A stretch of 64,000 bases of DNA from Calorimonas adulescens (GCF_008274215.1 NZ_VTPS01000011.1:35955-99954), one strand, 5' to 3'. Counted from the first letter of the stretch, positions 19,031 through 28,696 are shown. A program made the numbers and translations. Notes: generated by a model not told the origin, from the letters alone.

Positions 19031-19858
19031 TCAAGAAATTTTCCAGCGTAAAAAATATTTTTCAAGATAGGATACACCTATATACATAAAGGCTGCCAAG
19101 ATGGAAAGTATGAGAACACCAGTCATCACCATATCCAGTTTAAATATCTGGCCTCCGTAGACGATCAAAAAGCCAAGCCCGGCTTTTGATACAAGAAATT
19201 CACCCGTAATTACCCCTACCCAAGAGAGACCTATATTTATCTTTAGAGCAGATATTATAGTGGGTATGCTGGACGGTAATACCACTTTTTGCAGTATCTG
19301 AAAGCGGCTTGCTCCAAAAGTCTTTAACAGCTTAATCTCGTCATCGTCGACTTCTTTAAAACCATTGAGCACGCTGATGATTGTCACTATCAATGATATG
19401 GCTAAGGCCATGGTTATTATTGCGGCCTGGCCGTTGCCCATCCATACAATGAATATCGGGCCAAGGGCTGTCTTTGGCAGACTGTTTAATACCACGAGGT
19501 ATGGGTCAAGTACACGGCATATATAGTCGGACCACCACAGGATGACAGCAATGGCTGTCCCTATAACAGTGCCCAGCAAAAAGCCTGCAATGGTCTCATA
19601 CATCGTAACATATATGTGGTACAGAAGGTTTCCAGTGCTCAATAGCTGTATAAAAGTACTCACCATGCGTGATGGCTGGCTCAATATGAATGGATCGACC
19701 CATTTTAGGTCTCCAGCTATTTCCCACAGGCCAAAGAAGGCAATCAGAATAATTATCTGTGTCATCCTTATAGACATGTTTATCTGACGCACCTTTTTAA
19801 GATATTCCTCATGTTCTTTAGATATGTTTTTTGACAGTTCAACATCATACATGTACAT
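19031..19858 (-). CDS. ABC transporter permease (SsuC/TauC/NrtB type)
   Basis: A 275-residue permease of the nitrate/sulfonate/taurine importer family, with about six membrane segments and the EAA-type loop FGASRFQILQKVVLPSSIPTI that docks the ATPase. The start at 19858 follows GGAGGGAGCTGG and overlaps the ATPase stop by 14 bases; an upstream in-frame ATG at 19906 lacks a site. It is the third gene of a binding protein-ATPase-permease operon. It contains GGCCTGGCC at 19424. Confidence 0.92.
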   Translation of the reverse strand: MYMYDVELSKNISKEHEEYLKKVRQINMSIRMTQIIILIAFFGLWEIAGDLKWVDPFILSQPSRMVSTFIQLLSTGNLLYHIYVTMYETIAGFLLGTVIGTAIAVILWWSDYICRVLDPYLVVLNSLPKTALGPIFIVWMGNGQAAIITMALAISLIVTIISVLNGFKEVDDDEIKLLKTFGASRFQILQKVVLPSSIPTIISALKINIGLSWVGVITGEFLVSKAGLGFLIVYGGQIFKLDMVMTGVLILSILAAFMYIGVSYLEKYFLRWKIS

Positions 19859-20588
19859 CCAGCTCCCTCCATATTTCGTTGAAGTATTTTCTAAACTCCG
19901 GTGCATTTCTGCGGTTTAGCGGCCCCTGCTCTCCTGAGGTGACTATCTTATGAATATTGATGGGGCGGCCAGGCCTTTTTGAGAGGACCAGGATACTGTC
20001 AGACATTGATATAGCCTCAGAAATATCGTGGGTTACGAAAAGGGCGGTCTTCTTTTCCTGTTTTATTATTCTCCAAACCTCATCTGCAATGGCGAGCCTT
20101 GTCTGATAATCTAATGCTGAGAATGGTTCATCAAGCAATAAAATATCTGGGCCAACTGCCAAGGTACGTATAAGAGCGACCCTCTGCCTCATCCCTCCGG
20201 ACAATTGGCCGGGATAGTGATTTAAAAAATCACTAAGGCCATATTTTTTCAGCATATTTACCACATTTTCCCTGTTCTCAGGTGTGAGTTTTTTCTGAAT
20301 TTCAAGTCCAAGAAGTGCATTTTGCGTAATTGTCCTCCAGGCCAAAAGATAATCCTTTTGCAACATGTAGCTTACCTTTCCACCCACATATATTTTCCCC
20401 GAGGATGGTTTTAAGAGTCCAGAAATCAATGAGAGAATTGTAGATTTGCCACATCCACTCGGTCCCACTATTCCAAACAGTTCTCCTCTTTTTACTTCAA
20501 ATGTAACCCTGTCTATAGCCTTTGTTTCTCCATCAATAGTATGATAACTCATTGATGTGTTTTTCATGCTGACAATAACATCGTCCAT
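19845..20588 (-). CDS. ABC transporter ATP-binding protein (SsuB/TauB type)
   Basis: A 247-residue ATPase of the nitrate/sulfonate/taurine importer family. Walker A is GPSGCGKST, the signature LSGGMRQRVALIRTLA, Walker B ILLLDEPFSALD, and the switch His lies in VTHDISEA. The Q-loop YMLQKDYLLAW is typical. Ribosome site AAAGGGG lies between the intercistronic hairpin and the start. It energises the adjacent permease. Confidence 0.95.
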   Translation of the reverse strand: MDDVIVSMKNTSMSYHTIDGETKAIDRVTFEVKRGELFGIVGPSGCGKSTILSLISGLLKPSSGKIYVGGKVSYMLQKDYLLAWRTITQNALLGLEIQKKLTPENRENVVNMLKKYGLSDFLNHYPGQLSGGMRQRVALIRTLAVGPDILLLDEPFSALDYQTRLAIADEVWRIIKQEKKTALFVTHDISEAISMSDSILVLSKRPGRPINIHKIVTSGEQGPLNRRNAPEFRKYFNEIWRELDVHV

Positions 20589-20604
20589 ATATCTGCCCCT
20601 TTCT

Positions 20605-20645
20605 AAGTAACTGCCTTTAGGGTCAACCCCTAAAGGCAGTTACTT
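20605..20645 (-). other. 18-bp perfect hairpin between binding protein and ATPase genes
   Basis: A perfect 18-bp inverted repeat with a 5-base loop spans the stop codon of the binding-protein gene. No T run follows on the minus strand; the ATPase ribosome site comes next. This suggests an intercistronic mRNA-stabilising or processing element that keeps binding-protein mRNA in excess, rather than a full terminator. Confidence 0.75.
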
Positions 20646-21650
20646 TATAGTCTCAACAGCATTTTCAGCAAACGTATTATCAATGATTTTACTTGAATCT
20701 ATCTTGCCACTCTTTAGTTCCCCTGAAGAAATGATGAAATCCTGAAGATGGTCCAGGCCCTCTTTACTGACTACCGGGGTATATGGCCAGGTATCTTGTT
20801 CCTTATATCTGGTTACAACTGTTTCTACAAGGTCGATATCCGCATCGGGGAAAAACTGTATTATGGCCTCAGCAATTTCTCTTGATGAGTGGTCTCTTAC
20901 CCAGAGCTGCCCCTTATAAAGGGCGTTTGTCACCTTTTGGATTATATCGGGATGCTGTTCAATATAACTCTTTTTTGCGGCAAAGGTAGTATACGGCACC
21001 TCACCACCAGCGACACCCAAAGACGCAACAATCTTACCCTCACCGATCTTTTCCATCATACTGGCTGTAGGCTCAAAGAGTGCTACGTAGTCAACATCGG
21101 GCTGGCTTTGAAAAGCACCGGCTGTAGCGGTAAACTGAAGGTTGGTTATCACGTTTACGTCCTTACCTGGTATCAGGCCATGAGATTTCAGTACCCATTC
21201 TAAAACCATTTCTGGCATTCCACCAGGTCTTCCACCTATAATCGTCTTACCATTTAAATTTTCCCATTTAAAATCTGGTTCCGCCTTCCTGCCGACAAGA
21301 AAGGAACCATCCCTCTTAGTGACCTGTGCAAAGTTGACAGCGTAGTCTTCTCTCCCCTGGCTGTACACATATACTGTAGTTTCAGGTCCTTGAAGACCAA
21401 AGTCTGCAGTTCCGGATAATATTGCGGTCATGGCCTTATCAGAGCCCTGGGCCGTTGTAAGATTTATATCTATACCCTGTTCCTTAAAGAAGCCTTTGTT
21501 TATGGCTACATAGACAGGCGCATAGAATATGGAACGCACCGTCTCTATGTAGTTCAATTTTACAAGTTTTGGCTGTGCTGAGCATCCCAAGGCAGAAAAA
21601 GTCATAATAAACGCAAGGGCACATATAAGCAGAAATTTTAAAGTCCGCAC
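20640..21650 (-). CDS. ABC transporter substrate-binding lipoprotein (NMT1/THI5, SsuA-like)
   Basis: A 336-residue lipoprotein. Signal peptide II ends at the lipobox ALGC (Cys about residue 23). The mature part has the NMT1/SsuA pattern: LNYIETVRSIFYAPVYVAINKGFF near the start, a GSDKAMTAILSGTADFGLQGPE block, and a later VDYVALFEPTASM. The family includes binders of sulfonates, nitrate, riboflavin and thiamine precursors. I see no thiamine riboswitch upstream, so the ligand is unassigned. Translation starts at GTG 21650 after GGGAGG. It is the first gene of the three-gene importer operon. Confidence 0.9.
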   Translation of the reverse strand: MRTLKFLLICALAFIMTFSALGCSAQPKLVKLNYIETVRSIFYAPVYVAINKGFFKEQGIDINLTTAQGSDKAMTAILSGTADFGLQGPETTVYVYSQGREDYAVNFAQVTKRDGSFLVGRKAEPDFKWENLNGKTIIGGRPGGMPEMVLEWVLKSHGLIPGKDVNVITNLQFTATAGAFQSQPDVDYVALFEPTASMMEKIGEGKIVASLGVAGGEVPYTTFAAKKSYIEQHPDIIQKVTNALYKGQLWVRDHSSREIAEAIIQFFPDADIDLVETVVTRYKEQDTWPYTPVVSKEGLDHLQDFIISSGELKSGKIDSSKIIDNTFAENAVETIK

Positions 21651-21813
21651 ATTTTACACCTCCCGATAAGAATCTTTCAGTCATATTATATTCATGGCAT
21701 AGATTTTGGTGATAATATGGTATATAATCAATCTTTAACGCAAACTTAATATTTTCTTAATACAAATTTAAAGTTTATGATATAATATTAACTTAGAAAA
21801 GGAGATGACTCCA

Positions 21814-22293
21814 TTGAACTTTATCAATCCGACCAAGGGTAAGATGGATCTTGATAGCATGAGCAGGGATATTATTGAGTTTATGGCCGAGGACACAAAA
21901 AGCAAGTATACCCTTATGATAGGTACCGATTCACAACTTGGACGAATGGTATGTTTTGTAACTGCAATCATAATTTACCGTAATGGTAAGGGTGGAAGGT
22001 TCTATTACAGAAGGTTTTTTAATAAGAGGATTCCATCTTTAAAGCAGCGAATTTTTATGGAGACCAGCTTTAGTCTAGAAATGGCAAATATGCTTGTAGA
22101 GAGGCTGGATATAAACGGAATGAATAACCTTGACGTAGAAATTCATATGGACGTGGGTAACAATGGTAAGACGAAAGAAATAATAAAAGAGGTTGTTAAT
22201 CTTGTCATTGGTTCTGGTTATATGGCAAAGGTGAAACCGGATTCGTGCGGTGCAAGCAAAGTAGCTGACAAGTACACAAAATACGCAATGTAA
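21814..22293 (+). CDS. Ribonuclease H-like protein, YkuK/DUF458 family
   Basis: A 159-residue protein of the DUF458 family, which has a predicted RNase H-like fold. Acidic positions include GTDSQLG near residue 36, the pair in LDVEIHMDVGNNGKTKEI, and the C-terminal KPDSCGASKVADKYTK. I prefer TTG 21814 (MNFINPTKGK) because AAGGAG is nine bases upstream, whereas the ATG at 21805 abuts it. Function is not established, though members are often near sporulation or competence genes. A TATAAT at 21781 precedes it. A bidirectional terminator separates it from the convergent RodZ-like gene. Confidence 0.85.
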   Translation: MNFINPTKGKMDLDSMSRDIIEFMAEDTKSKYTLMIGTDSQLGRMVCFVTAIIIYRNGKGGRFYYRRFFNKRIPSLKQRIFMETSFSLEMANMLVERLDINGMNNLDVEIHMDVGNNGKTKEIIKEVVNLVIGSGYMAKVKPDSCGASKVADKYTKYAM

Positions 22294-22323
22294 AACAGTC
22301 AGGGATTTTGCTCCTGACTGTTT
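22292..22323. terminator. Bidirectional terminator between ykuK-like and rodZ-like genes
   Basis: AAACAGTCAGG / CCTGACTGTTT 11-bp stem with a 9-base loop. A/T runs flank both sides and it overlaps both gene ends. Confidence 0.8.
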
Positions 22324-23045
22324 AAGTCTTCAAGGGTGAACTTTTTTGTTACCGGCATGCCGGGCTTTCCAAGGGGAGGCAGTTCCTGACCATTTAGAGT
22401 TATTATGGCATTACCGGGATCTCCTAACCGCAAAGTGATTTCCGTACCCTCTAATGTAACCTCCTCACCATTGGTGAATTTTTTTTCTACCAGAACGTTT
22501 CCGTTAGCATCTCTAGCCCTTATCCAACAGTCACCAGTAAATTTCAGGTTTATTACAAGTTTGTCGGCAGGTTCCGGTGTTTTGGTCTCAGGCATTTCAG
22601 GTGGTGAGTTTTCTACCTGCTGCTGCTCTTTTTGCGGCTCGGTGGGAGGAGGCAAGTTTAGATTTAATTTTTTATACGGGTTTATATATATGAATATTGC
22701 AAAAGCAGCAATAAGGACCACTGATGTTATTATGGTAATAAGTGGCCTTAGGTTGATACCAGCAGAATGTTGAGAGACCTTTTCGCTTTGTCTGGAAGGA
22801 CCTTTTGAGGATTTATTTGTTGAGTCAATAAAATTTTTTACCAGCTCGCTGCCGTCTAAACCGAGAAAGTCAGCGTATTTTCTGACAATACCTATTACAT
22901 ATATCCTATCTGGTACTATACTGTAATTGCCCTCCTCTATGGCGCTTAAATAACGGGTCAATATATGGGTTTCCCTTGAAACATCATCTAATGTTAGATG
23001 TTTACTCTCCCTTGCCTCTTTTAAGATCTTGCCAATATCATCCAT
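22299..23045 (-). CDS. rodZ: RodZ-like helix-turn-helix membrane protein
   Basis: A 248-residue protein with the RodZ layout. The N-terminal HTH_25 domain (about 1-70, LKEARESKHLTLDDVSRETHI and a ...RYLSAIEEGNY block) is followed by a linker, one membrane helix near residues 101-122, a proline-rich extracellular linker (PPPTEPQKEQQQ), and a C-terminal DUF4115 beta domain (about 160-240). RodZ ties the MreB cytoskeleton to wall synthesis and rod shape. The HTH in this family binds MreB rather than DNA. It is divergent from pgsA, a common arrangement in Firmicutes. Confidence 0.9.
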   Translation of the reverse strand: MDDIGKILKEARESKHLTLDDVSRETHILTRYLSAIEEGNYSIVPDRIYVIGIVRKYADFLGLDGSELVKNFIDSTNKSSKGPSRQSEKVSQHSAGINLRPLITIITSVVLIAAFAIFIYINPYKKLNLNLPPPTEPQKEQQQVENSPPEMPETKTPEPADKLVINLKFTGDCWIRARDANGNVLVEKKFTNGEEVTLEGTEITLRLGDPGNAIITLNGQELPPLGKPGMPVTKKFTLEDLNSQEQNP

Positions 23046-23177
23046 AAAAAGATCACCATCCCTGCCTTACTTAATGTTATTATAACACTAATTTGACATA
23101 TAAAAAGTTAATTTTTGATTAATTTTTTAACATGACTATGATATAATAGAAATTGCTGGATCATAGGAGGAAAAATA

Positions 23178-23678
23178 ATGAACATCCCCAATTTGCTTTC
23201 TACAATGAGGTTGATTCTTTCACCAACAATAATATGGTTGTTTTTGCGGGATCAGACCTTGATGGGTTATATCATCTTTGGTTTGGCCGCCCTCACTGAT
23301 ATTTTAGATGGCTTTATAGCCAGAAAGTACAACGTCAGAACAAAGCTTGGCACTGTGTTGGACCCGCTGGCCGATAAGGTTCTGGCATTGAGCGTGCTCT
23401 TTACCCTTGCGATGAAGGAAATCATTCCATACTGGATACCTGGTATATTAGCTGTCAAAGAGATGATAATGGTAGCCGGGGGTCTTTTTTTATGGAATAA
23501 GGGCGTGGTGATACCTGCTAATATTTTTGGAAAGGTAGCTACTGCGTCCACATATGCTGCGGTGTTGGGTTCGTATGTTGATAGGACTATTGGACTTTAT
23601 GGCCTCATTCTGACTGTAGCCTTATCTATAGTGGCTCTTTTTTCTTACGGAAGGATATTTTTTAAGGAAAAGGTGTAA
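23178..23678 (+). CDS. pgsA: CDP-diacylglycerol-glycerol-3-phosphate 3-phosphatidyltransferase
   Basis: A 166-residue membrane enzyme making phosphatidylglycerophosphate, the first step to phosphatidylglycerol and cardiolipin. The N-terminus MNIPNLLSTMRL is typical. The CDP-alcohol phosphatidyltransferase motif D-G-x2-A-R-x8-G-x3-D-x3-D is present as DGFIARKYN...GTVLDPLADK. It is slightly shorter than the usual 180-190 residues. AGGAGG precedes the ATG, and a TATAAT lies about 30 bases upstream. Unusually it is followed by valS rather than cinA-recA. Confidence 0.95.
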   Translation: MNIPNLLSTMRLILSPTIIWLFLRDQTLMGYIIFGLAALTDILDGFIARKYNVRTKLGTVLDPLADKVLALSVLFTLAMKEIIPYWIPGILAVKEMIMVAGGLFLWNKGVVIPANIFGKVATASTYAAVLGSYVDRTIGLYGLILTVALSIVALFSYGRIFFKEKV

Positions 23679-23693
23679 GTGCTTTAATATGTG

Positions 23694-23722
23694 TTGACAG
23701 TATTAAAATTTTATTATAAGAT
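23694..23722 (+). promoter_or_regulatory. Promoter downstream of pgsA
   Basis: TTGACA at 23694-23699 with TATAAG/TAAGAT 15-17 bases downstream. It would start a leader of about 470 bases before valS, much longer than the T-box alone. Confidence 0.55.
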
Positions 23723-23761
23723 ATAAGCTAATATTGATATCCTGATAAAACAGTTTTCAGG

Positions 23762-23925
23762 GCATGTCATATAGCATCCAAATGGGTTTCTGCAGTGAGT
23801 TTATGATTCTTAAAAGGTGATGAACGGTTAATGATGATACGTCGAACCTGACTCATGTAGGGGTATTAGAACATATTGAACAGGTGTCAGGTGCTGGAAT
23901 ATTATTGATATGTATGCTTATTACT
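23762..23925 (+). ncRNA. Candidate structured RNA between pgsA and the valS T-box
   Basis: A possible closing stem pairs 23762-23772 with 23908-23917 (GCATGTCATAT / ATATGTATGC, one bulge), followed by TTATTACTTTTT. Inside, AGCATC/GGTGCT and ACCTGAC/GTCAGGT compete for shared bases, so two alternative folds exist. No match to a family I know; a 6S-like RNA or an upstream riboswitch is possible. Confidence 0.25.
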
Positions 23926-23944
23926 TTTTAACATAATATGTAAA

Positions 23945-24168
23945 AGCAATGAAGAAGAGGAGTAACCAGGAGCCTGGCTTTCAGAGAGGATGGGTCATGG
24001 GCTGTGAGCCTGTCTAAGTCAGACCGGTGAAGGTAGCTTTGGAGCTGTCAGGCTGAAACAACAGTAGGCCTGGCCGGGTATTCCGTTATATGAATGATTG
24101 CCCTTATACAGGGAATTAAGGTGGTACAGCGGCCCCCCGTCCTTTAGTGATGAGGGGCCTTTAATTAT
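23945..24168 (+). promoter_or_regulatory. T-box leader of valS with GUA (Val) specifier
   Basis: Stem I begins AATGAAGAAGAGGAGTAAC and carries the CAGAGAGGATGGG distal element. The 3' side has GTGAAGGTAGCTTTGGAGCT, placing GTA (24033-24035) in the specifier position, which is a valine codon and agrees with valS downstream. The T-box core AAGGTGGTACAGCGG (24118-24132) can pair UGGU with the ACCA end of tRNA-Val. The terminator stem GGCCCC/GGGGCC with T-rich tail ends near 24168. Uncharged tRNA-Val should favour the antiterminator. A GGCCTGGCC copy sits at 24067. Confidence 0.9.
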
Positions 24169-24192
24169 ACAATCTTTTAAGGAGGGAAAGAC

Positions 24193-26829
24193 ATGGAACT
24201 TCCAAAGACATATAATCCAAGGGAGTTTGAAGAAAGGATATACAAGGACTGGGTAGAAAAAGGATATTTCAAACCCAGAATAGATAAAAACAAAAAGCCC
24301 TTCACCATAGTCATGCCTCCACCCAATATAACAGGACAGCTGCACTTGGGTCATGCACTGGACAACACAATGCAGGACATACTTATAAGATGGAAGAGGA
24401 TGCAGGGTATACCCACCCTGTGGGTGCCTGGCACAGACCACGCCAGCATCGCTACTGAGGTTAAAATAGTGGAAATGTTGAAGGAGGAGGGTCTTACCAA
24501 GGAACAGATAGGCAGGGAAGAATTCTTGAGGAGAGCATGGCAGTGGAAGGAAAAATATGGCAGTCGTATTGTTGAACAGTTAAAGCGTTTGGGGACATCA
24601 TGTGACTGGTCCCGTGAGAGGTTTACCATGGATGAACAGTGTTCTAAAGCTGTGAAAAGATTCTTTGTGAGGCTATACAACAAGGGTCTTATATATAGGG
24701 GAGACAGGATAATAAACTGGTGTCCGGACTGTAAGACAGCCCTCTCTGATGCTGAGGTGGAACACAAGGAAGAGGAAGGGCATCTGTGGTATATCCGATA
24801 TCCTTTCAAGGATGGCAGCGGCTATGTCATGATAGCAACTACCAGGCCGGAGACTATGATTGGAGATACTGCCGTTGCAGTAAACCCCAAAGACGAAAGG
24901 TATAAAGATGCTGTGGGCAAGACATTGGTCCTGCCTATTGTAGGACGAGAGATACCTGTTATAGCCGATGACTATGTGGATATGGAATTTGGCACAGGGG
25001 CAGTAAAGGTGACTCCTGCCCATGACCCCAATGATTTTGAGTGCGGGATAAGACACAACCTGCCACAGGTCCAGGTTATAGGCGAGGATGGCAGGATGAC
25101 TGAGGAAGCAGGAAAATACAGAGGTCTTGACCGTTACGAGGCCAGGGCTAAGGTGGTGGAGGAACTAAAGGAACAAGGGTTTCTTGAAAAAATAGAGAAA
25201 ATTACTCACAGTGTGGGACACTGCTACCGCTGTGACACTGTAATAGAACCACTTATATCCAAACAGTGGTTTGTAAAAATGAAACCTTTGGTAGAGCCTG
25301 CGTTAAAGGTTGTAGCTGACGGAAAGGTCAAGATTGTGCCTGATAGGTTTACAAAAGTCTATAACAATTGGCTGGAGAATATAAAAGACTGGTGTATTTC
25401 CAGACAACTCTGGTGGGGACACCGCATACCGGCATGGTACTGCGATAGCTGCGGTGAGATAACCGTAGCAGAGGAAGAACCTGACAGATGCCAGTATTGT
25501 GGTGGCACAGACATACACCAGGATGAGGATGTTTTGGATACATGGTTTAGTTCTGGTCTGTGGCCGTTTTCAACCCTTGGCTGGCCTGATGATACGGATG
25601 ATCTCAGGTATTTTTATCCCACCAGTGTACTGGTTACAGGCTATGACATAATATTTTTCTGGGTTGCCAGGATGATATTTTCTGGTCTTGAGGCAATGGG
25701 TGATATACCCTTTGAGTATGTCTTAATCCATGGGCTTATAAGGGATGCAGAGGGTAGGAAGATGAGCAAGTCTCTTGGCAACGGCATAGATCCCATTGAG
25801 GTGATCGATAGGTATGGGGCTGATACACTGAGGTTTACCTTAGCTACAAATAATTCCCCGGGAAATGATATAAGGTTTTCATGGGAGAGGGTGGAGGCCA
25901 GCAGGAATTTTGCCAATAAGCTTTGGAATGCCACACGATTTGCCCTTCTCAATATGGAGATAGATAGGGTTATAGATATACCCTATGACGTGTTGGACCT
26001 ATCGGACAAATGGATACTTTCAAGGTTGAATAACCTGATCAAAGAGGTGAACGCCAATCTTGAAAGGTTTGAATTAGGCCTGGCCGCCTCTAAACTTTAC
26101 GATTTCATATGGAGCGAATTCTGCGATTGGTATATTGAGGCATCAAAAGCGAGACTGTATGGTGGCAATGTGGAAGAGAAAAGAGCCTGTGAAATTGTAT
26201 TGAGGTATGTTTTAGACAATACTTTAAGGCTCCTGCATCCTTTCATGCCCTTTATCACAGAGGAACTCTGGCAGCAACTGCCCCATGAGGGAGACTCTAT
26301 AATGATAGCCCCTTGGCCGGAATATAGTGAGACTATGGAATATAAAGAGGAAGAGGAGAGCTTTAACATACTGATGGATGTTGTAAGGTGTATCAGAAAC
26401 ATAAGGGCTGAAGAGGATGTGCCGCCAGCCAAGAGGATTAAGGCGATAATACACCCCGCTACTGACAAGGTTCTAAAGACTATAGAGTCTGGTTTGGATT
26501 ACATAAAAAAACTTGGTAATGTTCAGGAAGTGGATATAGTAATGGAACAACCTGAAGACAAGAGAATGAGAAGTATGGTCCTTACGGATATGGAGATTTA
26601 TATACCACTTTCTGATTTGATAGATATTGACAAAGAGATAGAAAAGTTGAATAATGAGAAGAAGAAAATAGAGTCAGAGATTGAAAGGTCTACAAATATG
26701 CTTTCTAATGAGGGCTTTGTGAAAAAAGCTCCACCACAGGTTGTGGAAAATGAGAGGCAAAAACTGGTTAAATATCGGGAGACGCTGAATAAACTTGTGG
26801 AAAGGATAAAGACACTAACAGAATGGTAG
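24193..26829 (+). CDS. valS: Valine-tRNA ligase
   Basis: An 878-residue class I synthetase. HIGH motif is [10 protein letters not shown] (near residue 50) and KMSKS is [10 protein letters not shown] (near residue 523). The CP1 editing domain contains the [17 protein letters not shown] block. Zinc-type cysteines occur (CDSCGEI...CQYCGG). The C-terminal coiled-coil arm ([20 protein letters not shown] region) is intact. AAGGAGG precedes the ATG. It is controlled by the T-box leader and followed by a GNAT gene and folC. Confidence 0.98.
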   Translation: MELPKTYNPREFEERIYKDWVEKGYFKPRIDKNKKPFTIVMPPPNITGQLHLGHALDNTMQDILIRWKRMQGIPTLWVPGTDHASIATEVKIVEMLKEEGLTKEQIGREEFLRRAWQWKEKYGSRIVEQLKRLGTSCDWSRERFTMDEQCSKAVKRFFVRLYNKGLIYRGDRIINWCPDCKTALSDAEVEHKEEEGHLWYIRYPFKDGSGYVMIATTRPETMIGDTAVAVNPKDERYKDAVGKTLVLPIVGREIPVIADDYVDMEFGTGAVKVTPAHDPNDFECGIRHNLPQVQVIGEDGRMTEEAGKYRGLDRYEARAKVVEELKEQGFLEKIEKITHSVGHCYRCDTVIEPLISKQWFVKMKPLVEPALKVVADGKVKIVPDRFTKVYNNWLENIKDWCISRQLWWGHRIPAWYCDSCGEITVAEEEPDRCQYCGGTDIHQDEDVLDTWFSSGLWPFSTLGWPDDTDDLRYFYPTSVLVTGYDIIFFWVARMIFSGLEAMGDIPFEYVLIHGLIRDAEGRKMSKSLGNGIDPIEVIDRYGADTLRFTLATNNSPGNDIRFSWERVEASRNFANKLWNATRFALLNMEIDRVIDIPYDVLDLSDKWILSRLNNLIKEVNANLERFELGLAASKLYDFIWSEFCDWYIEASKARLYGGNVEEKRACEIVLRYVLDNTLRLLHPFMPFITEELWQQLPHEGDSIMIAPWPEYSETMEYKEEEESFNILMDVVRCIRNIRAEEDVPPAKRIKAIIHPATDKVLKTIESGLDYIKKLGNVQEVDIVMEQPEDKRMRSMVLTDMEIYIPLSDLIDIDKEIEKLNNEKKKIESEIERSTNMLSNEGFVKKAPPQVVENERQKLVKYRETLNKLVERIKTLTEW

Positions 26830-26863
26830 AGGTATCCACAGAGGTGTCCAGGAGGGCATTAGG

Positions 26864-27403
26864 ATGTTCTTTCTCGCAAAAAGGCCAAAAATTTCCCAGG
26901 AAGAGATAATATTAAGAGAAGCAGTACCTGCCGATGCAAGAGGGATTATAGATGTTGCCAACGCTGTAGGGAGAGAAAAAACATACAATGTCTCGGAAGT
27001 GTTTGGATATAGTGAGGCGGATGAGAGGAGCCTTATTGCAAGGCTGAACAGGAACAAAGAGCTCATCCTTGTGGCAGAACGCGGTGGTAAAATAATTGGT
27101 TTTTTGACTCTTTTTGTCTACTTTGGCGGACGTTCCCCAAAGGTACAGCACGTTGGAGAGATTGGCATAAACATAATGGATGGTTACAGGGACATGGGAC
27201 TGGGTTATAAGATGATGAATTATGCTATAGACTGGGCAAGGTGTAGGGGGTATATGAAACTTTGTCTGAGCGTTTTTAGCTCCAATGAAAGAGCAATACA
27301 CCTTTATAAAAAATGCGGCTTTAGAGAGGAGGGGAGGAGGAAGGCCCAGTTTAAGATAGGGGACACCTATGTGGATGAGGTTGAGATGGGCCTTTTTCTG
27401 TAA
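26864..27403 (+). CDS. GNAT-family N-acetyltransferase
   Basis: A 179-residue acetyl-CoA-dependent acetyltransferase. It has an N-terminal IILREAVPADARGIIDVANAVGREK segment in which the first part is the usual GNAT strand-helix start, an acceptor-side ILVAERGGKIIGFLTL hairpin, and motif A/B features IGINIMDGYRDMGLGYKMM and LSVFSSNERAIHLYKKCGFREEG. The VXXNXR-type AIxLYxxxGF end is clear. It resembles RimI-like or ribosomal-protein acetyltransferases, but the substrate is not known. The start follows AGGAGGG. It lies 34 bases after valS and ten before folC, so it is likely cotranscribed. Confidence 0.9.
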   Translation: MFFLAKRPKISQEEIILREAVPADARGIIDVANAVGREKTYNVSEVFGYSEADERSLIARLNRNKELILVAERGGKIIGFLTLFVYFGGRSPKVQHVGEIGINIMDGYRDMGLGYKMMNYAIDWARCRGYMKLCLSVFSSNERAIHLYKKCGFREEGRRKAQFKIGDTYVDEVEMGLFL

Positions 27404-27412
27404 AGAGAGGAT

Positions 27413-28696
27413 ATGGATTACAGAGAAACTATTGAGTGGATACATTCAGTAAACAGGTTTGGTATGAAGCTTGGTCTTGACAATATAAAGAGACTTACTG
27501 AGGCTATGGGGAACCCGCAGGATAGTTATAAGATAATTCATGTGGCGGGGACCAATGGGAAAGGTTCTGTATGTGCGATGACTGCCTCGATTTTAAAAGA
27601 GGCAGGGTACAGGGTAGGACTTTATATATCCCCTTATCTTGAGGAGTTCAATGAGAGGATACAGATAAATGGAGTAAACATATCAAATGAAGATCTTGCC
27701 AGGCTTGCCACGCAGGTTAAGGCAATCATAGATGAGATGGTTCAAAATGGCTTCAGTCATCCAACGGAGTTTGAGGTGGTGACGGCCATAGGGTTTAAAT
27801 ATTTTGAAGAACAAGGTGTGGACTTTGCCGTAGTGGAGGTTGGACTTGGTGGCAGGTTTGATGCAACCAATGTGGTAAAACCCCTTGTAGGCGTGATAAC
27901 CAATATAGGTTACGACCATATGGATGTACTGGGTGATACGTTGCCCAAGATTGCATTTGAGAAGGCTGGTATCATAAAAAAAGGGATAAGGGTGGTATCA
28001 TATCCTCAAGAACCTGAGGTGTTGGATGTCATTAAGGTGAGGTGCAAAGAGGAGGATGCATCCCTTACTGTTACTGCTCTTAATAATATAAGCTTGAGAG
28101 ACGCATCACCGCATGGTCAGATCTTTGACTATGGGGAATTAAAGGACCTCAGGATAAAGCTTCTGGGTGAACATCAGCTACTCAATGCTGCCACAGCCAT
28201 AGAAGCTATCAGAAACCTTCAGGGGTACAGCGTGAACATTGATGAGAAGGCAATAAAGAAGGGCCTGGAAAATGCCAGATGGCCAGGCCGGTTGGAGGTA
28301 ATGAAGGAAAATCCATATATTGTAATTGATGGTGCCCATAATCCACAGGGAGCTCTCGCATTGCGTAAAGCCATAGAAGATATATTTGACTATAAAAAGC
28401 TGATTCTGATTATGGGCATACTTAAGGATAAGGATGTGGATGGGATATTAAGAACACTTTTGCCTGTTGCGGATGCAGCAGTGCTTACAAAGCCCAACAG
28501 CCCGCGTGCTCTTTCAGCGCATGAACTTAATATTATGGTCATGAGCAATATGCCGGGACTAAAGACATATTGCGAAGATGATATTAAAAAAGCTGTGGAA
28601 AAAGGCATTGGATTAGCAGATAAAGATGACCTTGTTCTCATATGTGGTTCTCTTTACCTTATTGGAGAGGTACGTAAGATTTTAAGAAAGATGTAA
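27413..28696 (+). CDS. folC: Folylpolyglutamate synthase / dihydrofolate synthase
   Basis: A 427-residue Mur-ligase-superfamily enzyme adding glutamate to folates, possibly bifunctional. Signatures: MGNPQDSYKIIHVAGTNGKGSV (P-loop GTNGKGS), a LGGRFDATN block, NIGYDHMDVLG, LGEHQLLNAATAIEAI and DGAHNPQG. Length is normal. The start at ATG 27413 follows AAGAGAGGAT. It commonly follows valS in Firmicutes, as here with only the GNAT gene between. It contains GGCCAGGCC at 28281. Confidence 0.96.
   Translation: MDYRETIEWIHSVNRFGMKLGLDNIKRLTEAMGNPQDSYKIIHVAGTNGKGSVCAMTASILKEAGYRVGLYISPYLEEFNERIQINGVNISNEDLARLATQVKAIIDEMVQNGFSHPTEFEVVTAIGFKYFEEQGVDFAVVEVGLGGRFDATNVVKPLVGVITNIGYDHMDVLGDTLPKIAFEKAGIIKKGIRVVSYPQEPEVLDVIKVRCKEEDASLTVTALNNISLRDASPHGQIFDYGELKDLRIKLLGEHQLLNAATAIEAIRNLQGYSVNIDEKAIKKGLENARWPGRLEVMKENPYIVIDGAHNPQGALALRKAIEDIFDYKKLILIMGILKDKDVDGILRTLLPVADAAVLTKPNSPRALSAHELNIMVMSNMPGLKTYCEDDIKKAVEKGIGLADKDDLVLICGSLYLIGEVRKILRKM

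Noticed and set aside
21651..21780. TPP riboswitch before the NMT1-like binding protein
   Set aside because: No CTGAGA...GAACCTG pattern, and the leader is too short.
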